Of a stretch of 64,000 bases of DNA, positions 22,640 through 32,544 are shown in pieces. Source of the stretch: Cervus elaphus (Eukaryota > Chordata > Mammalia > Artiodactyla > Cervidae); the NCBI RefSeq assembly GCF_910594005.1, contig NC_057826.1, forward strand, positions 82,147,163 to 82,211,162, written 5' to 3'. A program made the translations under genes and the position numbers. Under the pieces are notes generated by a model. That model was not told the origin of the DNA, did no database searches, and worked only from the letters and a program-made list of their open reading frames with translations. How positions within the stretch are numbered: position 1 is the first letter of the stretch; each line of letters opens with the position of its first letter.

Positions 22640-22771
22640 ACTGTACCAGTTGGGTTCCCTTTTCTCCATAACCTCTCCATCTCCAGCATTTATTGTTTGT
22701 AGATTTTTGATGATGGCCATTCTGACCAGTGTGAAGTGATCCTTCATTGTAGCTTTGATTTGCTTTTCTCA
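22640..22771 (-). repeat. L1 ORF2 end, antisense (inverted piece)
   Basis: 'TTTTCTCCATAACCTCTCCA' and 'GATGGCCATTCTGACCAGTG' followed by 'TAGCTTTGATTTGCTTTTCT' are the antisense of the extreme ORF2 3' region of L1. A BovB tail and then a sense L1 3' end follow, so this may be the inverted half of one L1 copy. Confidence 0.75.
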
Positions 22772-22998
22772 ATACTTTGGCCACCTGATGCGAAGAACTG
22801 TCTCATTTGAAAAGACCCTGATGCTGGGAGGAACTGGGGGCAGGAGGAGAAGGGGATGACAGAGGATGAGATGATTGGATGGCATCACCGGCTCGATGGA
22901 CATGAGTTTGAGTAAACTCCGGGAGTTGGTAATGGACAGGGAGGCCTGGCGTGCTGCAGTCCATGGGGTCGCAAAGAGTCAGACTGAACTGAACTGAA
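22772..22998 (+). mobile_element. BovB LINE 3' end
   Basis: 'AATACTTTGGCCACCTGATG', 'GAAAAGACCCTGATGCTGGG', 'GATGATTGGATGGCATCACC' and the terminal GACTGAACTGAACTGAA are a severely 5'-truncated BovB copy with its simple tail. Confidence 0.88.
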
Positions 22999-23212
22999 TA
23001 ACCCATGTGTAAAATAGATAGCTAGTGCAAATAGATATCATGTGTAAAACAGATAGCACAGCTCAGCTCAGTGCCCTGTGATGAACTGTAATAGATGGGT
23101 GGGATAGACGTGGGGAGAGAGATCCAAGAAAGAGGGGATATATGTATATATATAGCTGATTCACTTCATTGGTATGGTAGAAACTAACACAACATTGTAA
23201 AATAATTACACT
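22999..23212 (+). repeat. Ruminant L1 3' end, sense
   Basis: 'CCATGTGTAAAATAGATAGC', 'CTCAGCTCAGTGCCCTGTGA', 'GGGGATATATGTATATATAT', 'AGCTGATTCACTTCATTGGT' and 'ACTAACACAACATTGTAAAA' match the ruminant L1 3' UTR in order, up to the A-rich end. Confidence 0.8.
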
Positions 23213-23474
23213 CTCCGCAAAAATGAATTGTACTAATTGTGCTTAGATGTTTATTTCATTGCCATGTTATGTGTCATTCTGTTTCAGAGCTTCTTACTAT
23301 TATTCACACAATTCTGTATGAGGCATGTCATGAGTTGCCATCCCAAACACCAACTTGTTTCAATCAGCAAGAGGCAGGTTTGAAACAGAAGTGGTCCTCT
23401 TTGACTGTGGACACCAAGTTCATCCCAGAAGATACAGAGCAGGGGACCCAGTGGGGGGCTGCACTAAAAGAGCC

Positions 23475-24178
23475 TGCCTTCTGCACCAATGAGTACCACA
23501 TCTGCAGATTTGGTCAATCTTAAATTTAAAATACTCAAAAAAAAATTCAAGGGATTTTCCAAAAAGCAAAACTTGAATTTGCTACTAGCCAGCAGGTGCT
23601 GGTGAAGACTCTTGAGAGTCCCTTGGACAGCAAGAAGACCAAACCAGGTAGTCCTAAAGGACATCAACCCTTAATATTCATCGGAAGGCCTGTTGCTGAA
23701 GCTGAAGTTCCAATACTTTTGCGACATGATGCAGAGACTGGAAAAGACCCCGATGCTGGGAAAGATTGAAGGCACAAGGAGGGGCAGCAGAGGATGAGCT
23801 GGTTAGAGAGCATCACCCGCTCAGTGGACATGAATTTGAGTATCTCTGGGAGACTGAAGGAAAGGCGACCTTTTTGTGCTGCAGTCCACGGGGTCGCCAA
23901 GACCTGGACACGACTTAGCGACTAAACAATAACAGCAACTATTTCCATAGCATTTACATTGTATTTGCAACTATTTATATAGCATTTACATTGTACTAGG
24001 TGTAAGTAATCTAGACAAGATTTAAAGTATCCTACGAGGACGTACATAGGTTATATGCAAATACTATGCCATTTTATACAAGGGACTTGAGCATCTGCAG
24101 GTTTTGGTATCCAAGGGTGTCCTGGAACCAACCTGCGCGGATACCGGATACTGCAGACACCGAGGGACGACTGTGCTC
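23475..24178 (+). repeat. MER2 (Tigger-type) DNA transposon split by BovB
   Basis: Left part 23475-23593: 'ACATCTGCAGATTTGGTCAA' and 'TTCCAAAAAGCAAAACTTGA'. Right part 23931-24178: 'GCATTTACATTGTA', 'AGTAATCTAGACAAGATTTA', 'GGGACTTGAGCATCTGCAGG', 'GTATCCAAGGGTGTCCTGGA' and the terminal 'GAGGGACGACTGTG'. The BovB at 23594-23930 interrupts it. A 32-bp segment is duplicated in tandem just after the junction (23935-23998). Confidence 0.8.
23594..23930 (+). mobile_element. BovB LINE 3' end inside MER2
   Basis: 'GAAGACTCTTGAGAGTCCCT', 'AGCTGAAGTTCCAATACTTT', 'AGACCCCGATGCTGGGAAAG', 'GGGTCGCCAAGACCTGGACA' and the end 'CGACTTAGCGACTAAACAA' are present. It is 5'-truncated and non-coding. Confidence 0.88.
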
Positions 24179-24179
24179 A

Positions 24180-25119
24180 GATTCCCAACACCAGCCCAGC
24201 CCCTGATCAAAAGCAGGAGCCGCCGTGCGTCCCCACGGAGTCCCGCCCATTCCGCTAGAAGTCATCTGTATTCCTGCGCAGTCAGCGGGTTGCAGCCAGG
24301 TTTGGCTGGGGACGTCCCACTGCTCATTTCTCTCCTAAATCTCCCTGGTGTCCAGCCAAGTCTCCATTTTACTCAACTTTAAAAACAGAAACGTACGAAG
24401 AAAAATGATTCCCACGAAGGATGGAAAACTAATCTAACAAATGATTCCGGCTGCGCTGAGGGCCGCAAGGGGATCAGGGCACCTTAGCAGAACAGCTCCC
24501 GGGGGTGGGCCGGCTTCTCACAGCCTCATTTATATCACGCAGCGCGAGCCCCTGTGACGGACAAGAGCAGAAGTCCCGGACTTGAGCGACCGCTGCATCC
24601 TTGAGAACTCAGGACAGTGACCTAAGTTTATGACACAGTTCTACCCTCCAGGGTTTACAACCCGTCCAGGAAAATAACACTGAAATACCTGAAAAGGAGT
24701 CCAAAGCGGTTTCACATTAAAAGTAATGAAAGAAATGTAAAACACAAGAGAGTGCACCAAAAAAGGCTTTTGAAACCCAGAAGGTTTGAAGAGGCCAAGA
24801 TGACTAAGCCTCAAGGAGCGGCAGTGCTCCTGAGGGACTGGATGTCGCCAAGGACTTGGGCAAAAACGTATTGCTAGAACAGGGACAAAGTGAAGCGACC
24901 TGGGGGCCCCGGAGGAAACGGTTCACGTGGTGCTGAGTCCTACACAGAAGGATGAAAGAAGAGAAGGCTGAGAAGGTGAGGTAGAGTAGATCTGGAAAAG
25001 CCTACCTGCGGATCCAAGGATCCTGGCATTTATTCCATGTGGGCTGGGCAGTCGCTGAGGGCTGGCCGCAAAGGGCCAAACAAGAGAGTCTAGTTCAGAG
25101 GCTCAGAGAAAGTCAGAAG
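24180..25119. other. Unique stretch with a CpG-richer patch
   Basis: Between about 24130 and 24600 CpG dinucleotides are visibly denser than in neighbouring DNA (for example GCGCGAGCCCC, CCGGCTGCGC). A TTTATATCACGCAGCGCGAG motif lies at about 24530. No coding sequence is evident and no promoter claim is made. Confidence 0.4.
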
Positions 25120-25290
25120 TTCTGTTCCACCACTTGTCCTTCATTATGAGCCTTGGCTAAGTTCCCAACCATCTCCAATTCTGCCTCCTCACAGGTAAAA
25201 GAGGGAAAGTAACAGTGTTTATGGATTCATAAGGTTGTCGTCAGGTTGATAACAGACATCCTTAGCACTGTGCCAGGCACATGGCATGAG
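25120..25290 (+). repeat. MIR SINE, sense
   Basis: 'TTCCACCACTTGTCCTTCAT', 'GAGCCTTGGCTAAGTTCCCA', 'CTGCCTCCTCACAGGTAAAA', 'CATAAGGTTGTCGTCAGGTT' and 'AGCACTGTGCCAGGCACATG' form an ordered, near complete MIR. Confidence 0.8.
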
Positions 25291-26960
25291 AGCCACAGAT
25301 GGTTGCAGGGAGAGACGTAAGAGCACATTAGAAGGAGGACTCAGGGTGATGTGTAAGTGCGAGGAGAGTGAGACTGGAAACTGGTGGTTCCCTGGAAAGT
25401 TCTCACCACAGCCCAGCACCAGGTAGCAGAGGCGTAGGCAAGAATGGCCATCCTGAGAAGCATCAGAAAGGAAGCATGGACCAGACTCAGGCATTGACTG
25501 GATAATGCAGCTTAATGCAGCTCAGCTCCCACATGTGGGAAATCAGAAGAGATGGTGGTGCCTGGAATAAAAACAGAGGAGCCCAGAGACAGGGCGAGTT
25601 CAGTGAACACAAGAAGAGGACGTTCTGTGAATAGATGCTGTTGGGAGACTGGGACTCAGCATGTCAGGCTGGTCTCTTGGAGCTGGAAAAGGGAAAGAAG
25701 GTGGGGGGAGAAGTGCTGAGGGACAAAGACGGCAGCAGTGGGGAAAGGCTCCCATTGACAGGGTGAGAGGAGGCAGAGATGTCAGCAAAGGAAACAGAGA
25801 AGGAACACAGAGAAGGCAGGACAGTGAAGATGCCCAGAGAGGAGAGGGGGACCAGCACCGTCAGGTGGTTCAGGAGGACTCAGAGAATGAGAAGTGTCCC
25901 TTAGGAAACCCTGGTGGCTTCAGACTGGGGCGGTTTTCATGAAGCCCAGGCGGGCAGCTGTGATGGAGTGAGTCTTGGCAAAGGTGGCACCAGCAGCCTG
26001 GCACTGAGCGGAGAGAGAAAACCACGGGGCTGAGATCTGGGGAGTCCCCACATGGAAATGTTTCCTCTTGCTGGGACCCTGTGCATCCCAGCATTCACAA
26101 AAGTGAGCAAAGAGACACTCTGTGGCCAGAACTCTGCTCCTTTGGCATTGCTCCGGGAACACAGCTTCCTTCCTGCTGTTCTGGGACAGTGGCTCTCACC
26201 CATTTCGGCCTCCTGTCAGGGAACCTCCAGGACAGTGATGGATATCAGCAGGCCTTTGGCTGCTTTCCCTTCTATTTTGTTTGGCAGAAAAATAAAGAGG
26301 TACATGGAAGCGGGTGGGGAGGGAAGGGATGCCCTGAAAGGGAATCCACAGACAGGTTTTAGGAGCCCACGTGGCATCTGGGTAAGTAGGTGCCTCCACA
26401 GTACTGATGCCTCTGGTCACCGGCTCCCACCACTGACTGCACCGGAGGTGATACTCACAAAGCTACCAACACCAGGAGCCACAGACAGGCAGAGGAGTGA
26501 GGGAGGGAGCCCAGCATCAATCATTTTTGTGCGATTTTTTTTTTTAACATCTTAGGTGATCCTACTGCGCAACCAAGGTTAACCACTTACTCCCCAGGGG
26601 GTTTCCTTTAATGAATACATAGGGCACACGTTTCACAGACGTAAAATCATTGATTTGGGAAGTACCAGTTAGACTCTCTAGCTCAGTGAACAAAAACATG
26701 TTTGTTTTGTGAGCCAACCCTGTTTGATTTGGGTCTGCCAGCTGCAGAGGTGAAGGAGGTACTGAGCCCCCATCCAGACTCACATAAAAAGAGCGCAACA
26801 ATCCTTCCAGGTGAGGAAGAAGCGGGAGTGCTGGTTCTGTAGGCATCCTGGGTCAGGTTTTTCTATTCCTATCACAGTCTCCACGATTTGAGCATCAGTC
26901 AGCGACCGTGCGCCCCTAGGCCAGCGGTCCCTAGCCTGGATGAGCATCCCCAACTGCTAG
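25291..26960. other. Unique sequence, nothing recognised
   Basis: The stretch 25660-25880 is purine-rich on the plus strand (AGG/GAG runs), which produces long open frames on both strands. The 167-codon frame at 26052-26555 has no recognisable domain. Confidence 0.45.
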
Positions 26961-27152
26961 GGCAGTGGTTCTCAAAGTGTCCCTACTCCAATAGCATTAG
27001 CACCACCTGAAATGCAACTCTCAGGCTCCACCTAAGATCTCCTGAATCAGAACCTCCCTGAATCAGGGAGGGGGGCTGCCCATTATCTTTGTTCTAACAA
27101 GCCTTTCAAGATGCAAGATACTGATGCACGCAGTCGGAGAACCAGTGCCTTA
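26961..27152 (+). repeat. MER58-type hAT-Charlie element
   Basis: It starts CAGTGGTTCTCAAAGTGTCC and continues 'AATAGCATTAGCACCACCTG', 'TCCTGAATCAGAACCTCCCT', 'AACAAGCCTTTCAAGATGCA' and ends 'GGAGAACCAGTG'. Both terminal repeats are recognisable. Confidence 0.8.
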
Positions 27153-27184
27153 CAGAATGTAAAACACACACCACACACAAAGAC

Positions 27185-27312
27185 ACACACACAGATTCCT
27201 AAGCTCACCAGGACCCACTAAATAGAATTACTGGGGGTAGAGCCCAGGAACCTGCATTTTTAAAGCTCCTTAAATGGTAATGATGCATGTTCTGGCTTGG
27301 GTACCACTAATT
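27185..27312 (+). repeat. Second MER5/MER58-group hAT relic
   Basis: 'CTAAATAGAATTACTGGGGG', 'TAGAGCCCAGGAACCTGCAT' and 'TTCTGGCTTGGGTACCACTA' resemble the right half of the same element group, separated from the first copy by a CA-rich linker. Confidence 0.55.
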
Positions 27313-27399
27313 TAGTATTGCCTTCTATCTGGCATTTAATTTTCCTCAACAGCATCCCTGGAAATAATCAGACTATTTCCAGAGCCCTGCTGGATGATG

Positions 27400-27590
27400 C
27401 TCGCCCTGGGAATGTGTTCAACAACACATACAGCAGGTCTCCTTGAATAGCACTCAACCTCAGCAAATCTCACTTTCTTCATCTGTAAAATGGGCATGCT
27501 CTAGTCTCAGAGGATTGGATGGTTGTTGTGACAGAAAATTGAGGGCAACCAGCTTAGAGTTTGGGACACCTGATAAATGGTTTTAATTGA
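27400..27590 (+). repeat. MIR SINE, sense
   Basis: 'CAACCTCAGCAAATCTCACT', 'TTCTTCATCTGTAAAATGGG', 'GAGGATTGGATGGTTGTTGT' and 'GGGACACCTGATAAATGG' follow MIR order. Confidence 0.7.
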
Positions 27591-28099
27591 AGGAAAGGAA
27601 AAATGGATGAAGAAAAGAAATGACACAGGCGGAACAAATAGCTTCACTGTACATGTGGAACCTTAGCTCTGACTTCAGTCGGGCAGAATTACTAAGAAGA
27701 TGATTGACCCCATGGAACACAGAAACACCCCAGGGCGAGTCATTCTCTGACGGCCCCCTGAAGGGTCCTACCTGTCCAAACTGCATGGCCTGCTCCTGTA
27801 AATGTATGCTTTTGGTTTTTTCCTGTCAAAAAATCATGCTAAAATCATTATTTTAACTGATGTTCAAACAGCAAGCTCATGTCAACTCTTGGCTGGAGGC
27901 TTCTGCTTAGAGGAAACCAAAGACACCAGAACATCCATTTGCCTCACCCTGTCATGTGTGGAAAATTTTAATTTGCCTAGTTAATCGTACGGGACATGGG
28001 AGACAGACAGGCGGAAGGGCATCACAGCAGAGAACACGGTTCAGAAGCGGCCTCAGCCATTCAAATCCTATATCCGCAGTCAGTACTGGGGTGACCAGT
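27591..28099. other. Unique sequence, nothing recognised
   Basis: No repeat or gene can be supported here. Confidence 0.4.
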
Positions 28100-28287
28100 C
28101 CTAGACCAGGAGCAGCTGAAACCTCCTGTTCACCTTGAGTCTTTCATGCTAGTACCTGTGGCTTCCTGCCGGCTCCAAGGTGAAGCACAAGATCCCCCCT
28201 ACCTTTCAAGACCTCCACATGCATCCCTCCCCCATCTCCAGTCCACTTTGTCTGCTCCTCAGGAAAAACCTCCAACTATGTGATCTC

Positions 28288-28410
28288 TTGTGGCAACCCA
28301 CTCAGTACTCTTGCCTGGAGAATCCCATGGACAGAGGAGCCTGGCAGGCTACAGTTCATGGGGTTGCAAAGAGTCAGACACGACGGAGCGACTAACACTT
28401 TCACTTTCAT
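28288..28410 (+). mobile_element. Bov-A SINE body without tRNA head
   Basis: 'TGGCAACCCACTCAGTACTC', 'GAATCCCATGGACAGAGGAG', 'AGAGTCAGACACGACGGAGC' and the tail ACTTTCACTTTCAT are present. It begins inside the body and lacks the tRNA-like 5' part. Confidence 0.88.
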
Positions 28411-28416
28411 GTGGCC

Positions 28417-28516
28417 CCTTGAGAACCCTGAACACATACTGTTCTAGATGGTTCTGGTCCCCCGCCTTGAGAACCCTGAACACATACTGTTCTAGATGGT
28501 TCTGGTCCCCTGCCTT
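28417..28516. repeat. 48-bp perfect-period tandem duplication
   Basis: Two units of 48 bases begin CCTTGAGAACCCTGAACACA at 28417 and 28465. A partial third start (CCTT) follows at 28513. The copies are virtually identical, so the duplication is recent compared with the surrounding decayed L2-like DNA. Confidence 0.9.
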
Positions 28517-28720
28517 CACCCAGGCCTCCTTCCCCCTCTGCCTCAATCATTCTTATACTTTGACACCTAGGTCTTGTGTCAACCTGAGCCCTGGGCCACC
28601 TCCCTTCCTTCTCCAACCATCGACCTCCTCTGCCTCCAGCCTCTCTACCTTGTTCTGTAACTACTTATTTCTCTTCATCCTTCCCACCCCTTCTAGCTTA
28701 TGAGCACGTGAGGAGGGTGA

Positions 28721-29939
28721 CCATGTAATTCATTATGAAGACTGGATCACTTCTGAAAGCAGAAGGAGGTCCTATTAAATTATATCAGAATAACAGGTAC
28801 ACACAAGGATTGTCCCAGACGAAGCAGGATGTCTGGTGACCTTAAAATTAGTCCCGTCTTCCATATCCTTATATCCTTCTCAGCACCTCGGCCTTATAAA
28901 CAGGAGTTGATAAAGTGAAATGCTGGGAACGCGCTCTTGATGGAGGTTGAGAAAGATTAATCTAGCCTGTGCTGTGTAGGGGAGACAAGAGCTAGAATAA
29001 TAACAGCTCACAGTTATGAATAGAAATGAATAAGTGACATGCTGCTTTTATTTCCTTCTCTATAGAGATGCAAATGCAGCCCAAGGGCTGATGTAAGGTT
29101 GAAACAAGCCTTGCATGAGAAATGCGGTTTGCATAGTTTAATACAATTTAATATCTGCTCATGGCCAGCTAAGCATCTGTCTCTAATTCCACAGCCAGAG
29201 TCCTTTCAAAGTCACTGCCTTTGGATGTAAGTTTTCTCAGAGAGAGCGAGCCTGTGTCCAATGCAGGGAAAGCAACAGCATTTGGCCACCAAGCTCCCCT
29301 CTCTCCCCAACAAGCAGCCTTTCCTGTTTTGTATTTAGCTCCAGGGGAAGGACAATGGACAAGTCAATCAGCGCAGATTACCCGGCCCAGAGAGGAGCGA
29401 CACCTGACAGCCGTGCCCTTCACGGAGTCCACGGGGACAAAGGCGCAGGGTAATCGGGGCTGCACGGAGAATGCAATTCTCATCAACCCTTGGGGTTGCC
29501 TCATTGTTTTTGCTCTGTTTTCCAGAAGGTCTTTGGAGGAGAAGAGAGGGTGTGGAGGAAGGCAGGGTCTTGCCTAGGAGCAGACATTTCAATGCAATCA
29601 TCACCCTCCCCCAACTCAATGTCAGGGATCAGCCCTTGCAAAGGAGAAGCCACCAGATGAGGCACAATCAGAGGTTGCAGGTTTTTCTGTCCTGCTTGAC
29701 CTGCGTTCCCCTGATGAAAGGGCTGCTTTCCCACCAGGCATGCCCCTTGTATGGAAAAAAATTCCACCTCTGGTTTGCTCTTATTTGTACCCACTCGCTA
29801 CGAACTAAAATTGCACGGAGCAGAGGCCAAGAGTTTTCCTAGTACATCTAACATCTGCCAGCTCTGCATATAAGGACTCTGATCGCTGGTGACTAGTTAA
29901 TGAAGGAATCTTGTGAAATGGGATTATTTATTCCTTGCG
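28721..29939. other. Unique sequence, possibly conserved
   Basis: No repeat is recognised for 1.2 kb. An octamer ATGCAAAT lies at 29068-29075 in a block with few CpGs and mixed composition. Open frames at 29221-29842 have no recognisable domain. Confidence 0.4.
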
Positions 29940-30108
29940 TGCTCAATCTCTTCAGTTGTGTCCGACTCTTTGCGACCCCATGGACTGTAGCCCACCAGGC
30001 AAGATTCTCCAGGCAGGAATACTGGGAATATTCTCCACCCAGGCATCGAACCTGCGTCTCTTATATCACCTGCATTGGCCGGTGGGTTCTTTACCACTAG
30101 TGCCACCT
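29940..30108 (-). mobile_element. Bov-tA SINE with internal deletion
   Basis: 'CTTCAGTTGTGTCCGACTCT', 'GACTGTAGCCCACCAGGCAA' and the head 'TTCTTTACCACTAGTGCCAC' are present. The span between CACCAGGC and AAGATTCTCC is deleted relative to neighbouring copies. Confidence 0.88.
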
Positions 30109-30288
30109 GAAAGTGAGTCGTTCAGTCATGTCCAATTCTTTGTGACTCCATGAATTGTAGCCCGCCAGGCTCCTCTGTCCATGGAATTCTCCAGGCAAGA
30201 ACACTGGAGTGGGTAGCCATTTCCTTCTCCAGGGGATCTTCCCAACCCAGGTATCAAACCCAGGTCTCCCACTACCTGGGAAGCCCAT
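30109..30288 (-). mobile_element. Bov-tA SINE, head to tail with the previous copy
   Basis: 'CAGTCATGTCCAATTCTTTG', 'GAATTCTCCAGGCAAGAACA' and 'GGTCTCCCACTACCTGGGAA' are present. The tRNA head is shortened. It abuts the preceding copy in the same orientation with almost no spacer. Confidence 0.88.
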
Positions 30289-30401
30289 TTGTTCCTTACT
30301 TTTCATTGAATGGTTTAAAGGCTTGCATGTGAACTATAATTAATCACCTGAAATGCCTTGCCTTCATTGGTACCCCCATTTTATGGATTATGCAGATCTA
30401 G

Positions 30402-30625
30402 GCTCTGGAGTAGGGCTTCCCAGGTGGCACAGTGGTAAAGAACCCAACTGCCAATGCAGGAGATACAGGTTCAATCCCTGGGTTGGGAAGATTCCCTGAA
30501 GAAGGGCATGACAACCCACTCCAGTATTCTTGCCTGGAGAATCCCACGAACAGTGGAGGCTGGCAGACTATAGTCCATGGGGTCACAAACAGTTGGACAC
30601 GACTGAGTACGTGTGTGTGCACACT

Positions 30626-30656
<31 letters not shown>

Positions 30657-30669
30657 GCTCTGCGGTAGG
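30402..30669 (+). mobile_element. Bov-tA SINE with (CA)n tail and target-site duplication
   Basis: The head GGGCTTCCCAGGTGGCACAG starts near 30413. The body ends GGACACGACTGAGTACGTGT, followed by a TG/CA array to 30652. GCTCTGGAGTAGG (30402-30414) and GCTCTGCGGTAGG (30657-30669) form a 13-bp target duplication with two mismatches. Confidence 0.9.
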
Positions 30670-31140
30670 TTCTGGGGATACAGACTTGGGCATGTGAGGG
30701 ACAAAGCAAATGTCACAGGGGTTACGTGAGTTGCCTAAGGCCACTTGAAGTCCAGCTTGAAAGCCTGAGAACCCAATACCCCTGAGGGCCCTGCTGGCTC
30801 AGTGACTTTCCCAGCTGTTATTTCCTTCAAGCCTAAAATCAGAGGCACTTGAACAACCACTTCAAGGTTGAGGAGTTCACCCTGATCACGTGGGTGAATT
30901 ACATAATCAAGTGGCTCATCACTTGAGGAAGCACAGGTTGCTCTTCAGTGAAAGAACGAGTCACAAGTTTGAAATCACTTAACTGTGGACAGAACTGGAT
31001 GGTGTAAACCCCAGCTCCAGTGCCCTCTTGATACACAGAGGTCATCTCATCCATTTGCCTCCGTGTTTCTATACCTGCTTTTCCCTCATTCCAGAATTTC
31101 TACCTCCTCCTTCTTCCCTTTGGATAATTCCTACTTGGCT
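30670..31140. other. Mostly unique, weak L2-like end
   Basis: A possible L2 fragment lies at 31060-31140 ('CCAGAATTTCTACCTCCTCC'). Nothing else is recognised. Confidence 0.35.
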
Positions 31141-31545
31141 TTTAAGACTCAGGGAATTTCCCTTTGAGCCTCAATTTCCCCATCTATAAAATGGGTATAA
31201 GAGCAGCTAACTTCACACAGTTGTTGTGAGAATTAAAAAAATAGATGATGTGTAGAAAGCACTTTGGCCACCTGATGCTTAGAGCCGACTCACTAGAAAA
31301 GACCCTGATGCTGGGAAAGGTTGAAGGCAGGAAGAGAAGGGGATGACAGAGGGTGAGATGGTTGGATGGCATCACCATCCAACTCAATGGACATGAGTTT
31401 GAGCAAGCTCCAGGAGATGGTGAAGGACACCAAAGACTGGCATGCTGCCGTCCATGCAGTTGCAAAGAGTTGGCCATGACTGAGTGACTGAAAGTACAGT
31501 GCATGTAGAAAGTGCTCAATAAATGTTAGGTACCACTATCAGCCT
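31141..31545 (+). repeat. MIR SINE split by BovB
   Basis: Left part: 'AATTTCCCCATCTATAAAAT', 'CAGTTGTTGTGAGAATTAAA', 'GATGTGTAGAAAG'. Right part after 31503: TGTAGAAAGTGCTCAATAAA, which resumes the MIR 3' end. Only the intervening BovB interrupts the order. Confidence 0.85.
31260..31503 (+). mobile_element. BovB LINE 3' end with 9-bp target-site duplication
   Basis: 'CTTTGGCCACCTGATGCTTA', 'AAAAGACCCTGATGCTGGGA', 'GGTTGGATGGCATCACCATC' and 'TGACTGAGTGACTGAAAGTA' are present. TGTAGAAAG is found at 31251-31259 and 31504-31512, on both sides. Confidence 0.9.
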
Positions 31546-31559
31546 TGCCATTCTCTGTG

Positions 31560-31745
31560 ATCCCAAATTCAACAACCAGACTAGATCACAGCATCTCCTC
31601 GACTGCACTGTGATCATTTAATTTTTGTCACCCCTATTAGGCTCTGAGATCTTCCAGGGAGAGGCCAGTGCCTCACCATCATATCCCCAGGAGCTTTTAT
31701 AGTGTCTGGCCCACAGCAAGTATTCAGTAAACCTCCCACATGTTT
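31560..31745 (+). repeat. L2 LINE 3' end, sense
   Basis: 'ATTAGGCTCTGAGATCTTCC', 'ATATCCCCAGGAGCTTTTAT', 'AGTGTCTGGCCCACAGCAAG' and 'TATTCAGTAAA' follow the L2 3' end. Confidence 0.7.
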
Positions 31746-32544
31746 TTGCATCAGTGATTAATTCCAGACCAAACTCTCCGCCCTCCTCCTATCGTTTCAT
31801 GCATGGACATGGAGCATCCTCCCTGTGAAAGGCGCGGGAGGAGACTAGAAATAAAGAATGAGATGTTCTTGATTCTACTCAGAAATATTCTAAGGCAAAG
31901 AGTCTACATAATTCATTTGTACTTTGACAGTTTATGACCTTCATTTTCTCTGAAAGCTTTCTGCAGATGCTGATGTTTTTACTAAAACTATAAGGACAAT
32001 GAGCCTAAAGCCAGGGGTTTTAATACAAAGTGGAAAAGTAAAGCAGACCCATGTGGCCTCAGCAGAAGAAAACCAAGGTAGGCCAAAGAGACACCAGGTA
32101 ATAGATAGACTTGTGGTCTAAACCACAGCCTATTAGCATAAACTATCATTGTAAAGGGGGAGAAGCCACCTTACCTTCAATGGCCAACGTATTTTGAACA
32201 ATATTCAATACAACTAAATTCTAGTAAAGGCCCTTGGAATTAGGTATAACTCTTTTTCTACATTAACTTCTTTATTTGGGGCTTGTATGAAGTTCTGTGT
32301 CTGGGACAGAACTGGAAGTATGCTAAAAGTAATGACTTTCTGCTTACCGAATTAATAGTTTTAAAGAGGTTCACCCTGGAGAAATTCAGATGTTAGGATA
32401 ACTGGTGCCAGCAGGATAAGTTCTGTGACCTAAGGGTCATTTAGAAAGTTGTGGTTTACAAGGTTGGTTTACATCACAATGACTGTTGTCAGTTAGCAGA
32501 AGCACACAGCTTAAACACAAGGAAGACGAAGATTTGGTTCTTAA
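31746..32544. other. Unique sequence, nothing recognised
   Basis: No repeat, gene or long open frame can be supported here. Confidence 0.45.

Larger units (their letters stand above)
28100..28720 (+). repeat. Probable L2 LINE remnant split by a SINE
   Basis: The pyrimidine-biased text 'CCTTTCAAGACCTCCACATG', 'CATCTCCAGTCCACTTTGTC', 'CTTCCCCCTCTGCCTCAATC' and 'GGGCCACCTCCCTTCCTTCT' is reminiscent of L2 ORF2 3' sequence. A Bov-A body and a 48-bp tandem duplication interrupt it. Confidence 0.4.

Noticed and set aside
26052..26555. 167-codon plus-strand open frame
   Set aside because: No recognisable domain or signal and overlapping open frames on the other strand. No independent evidence of coding.
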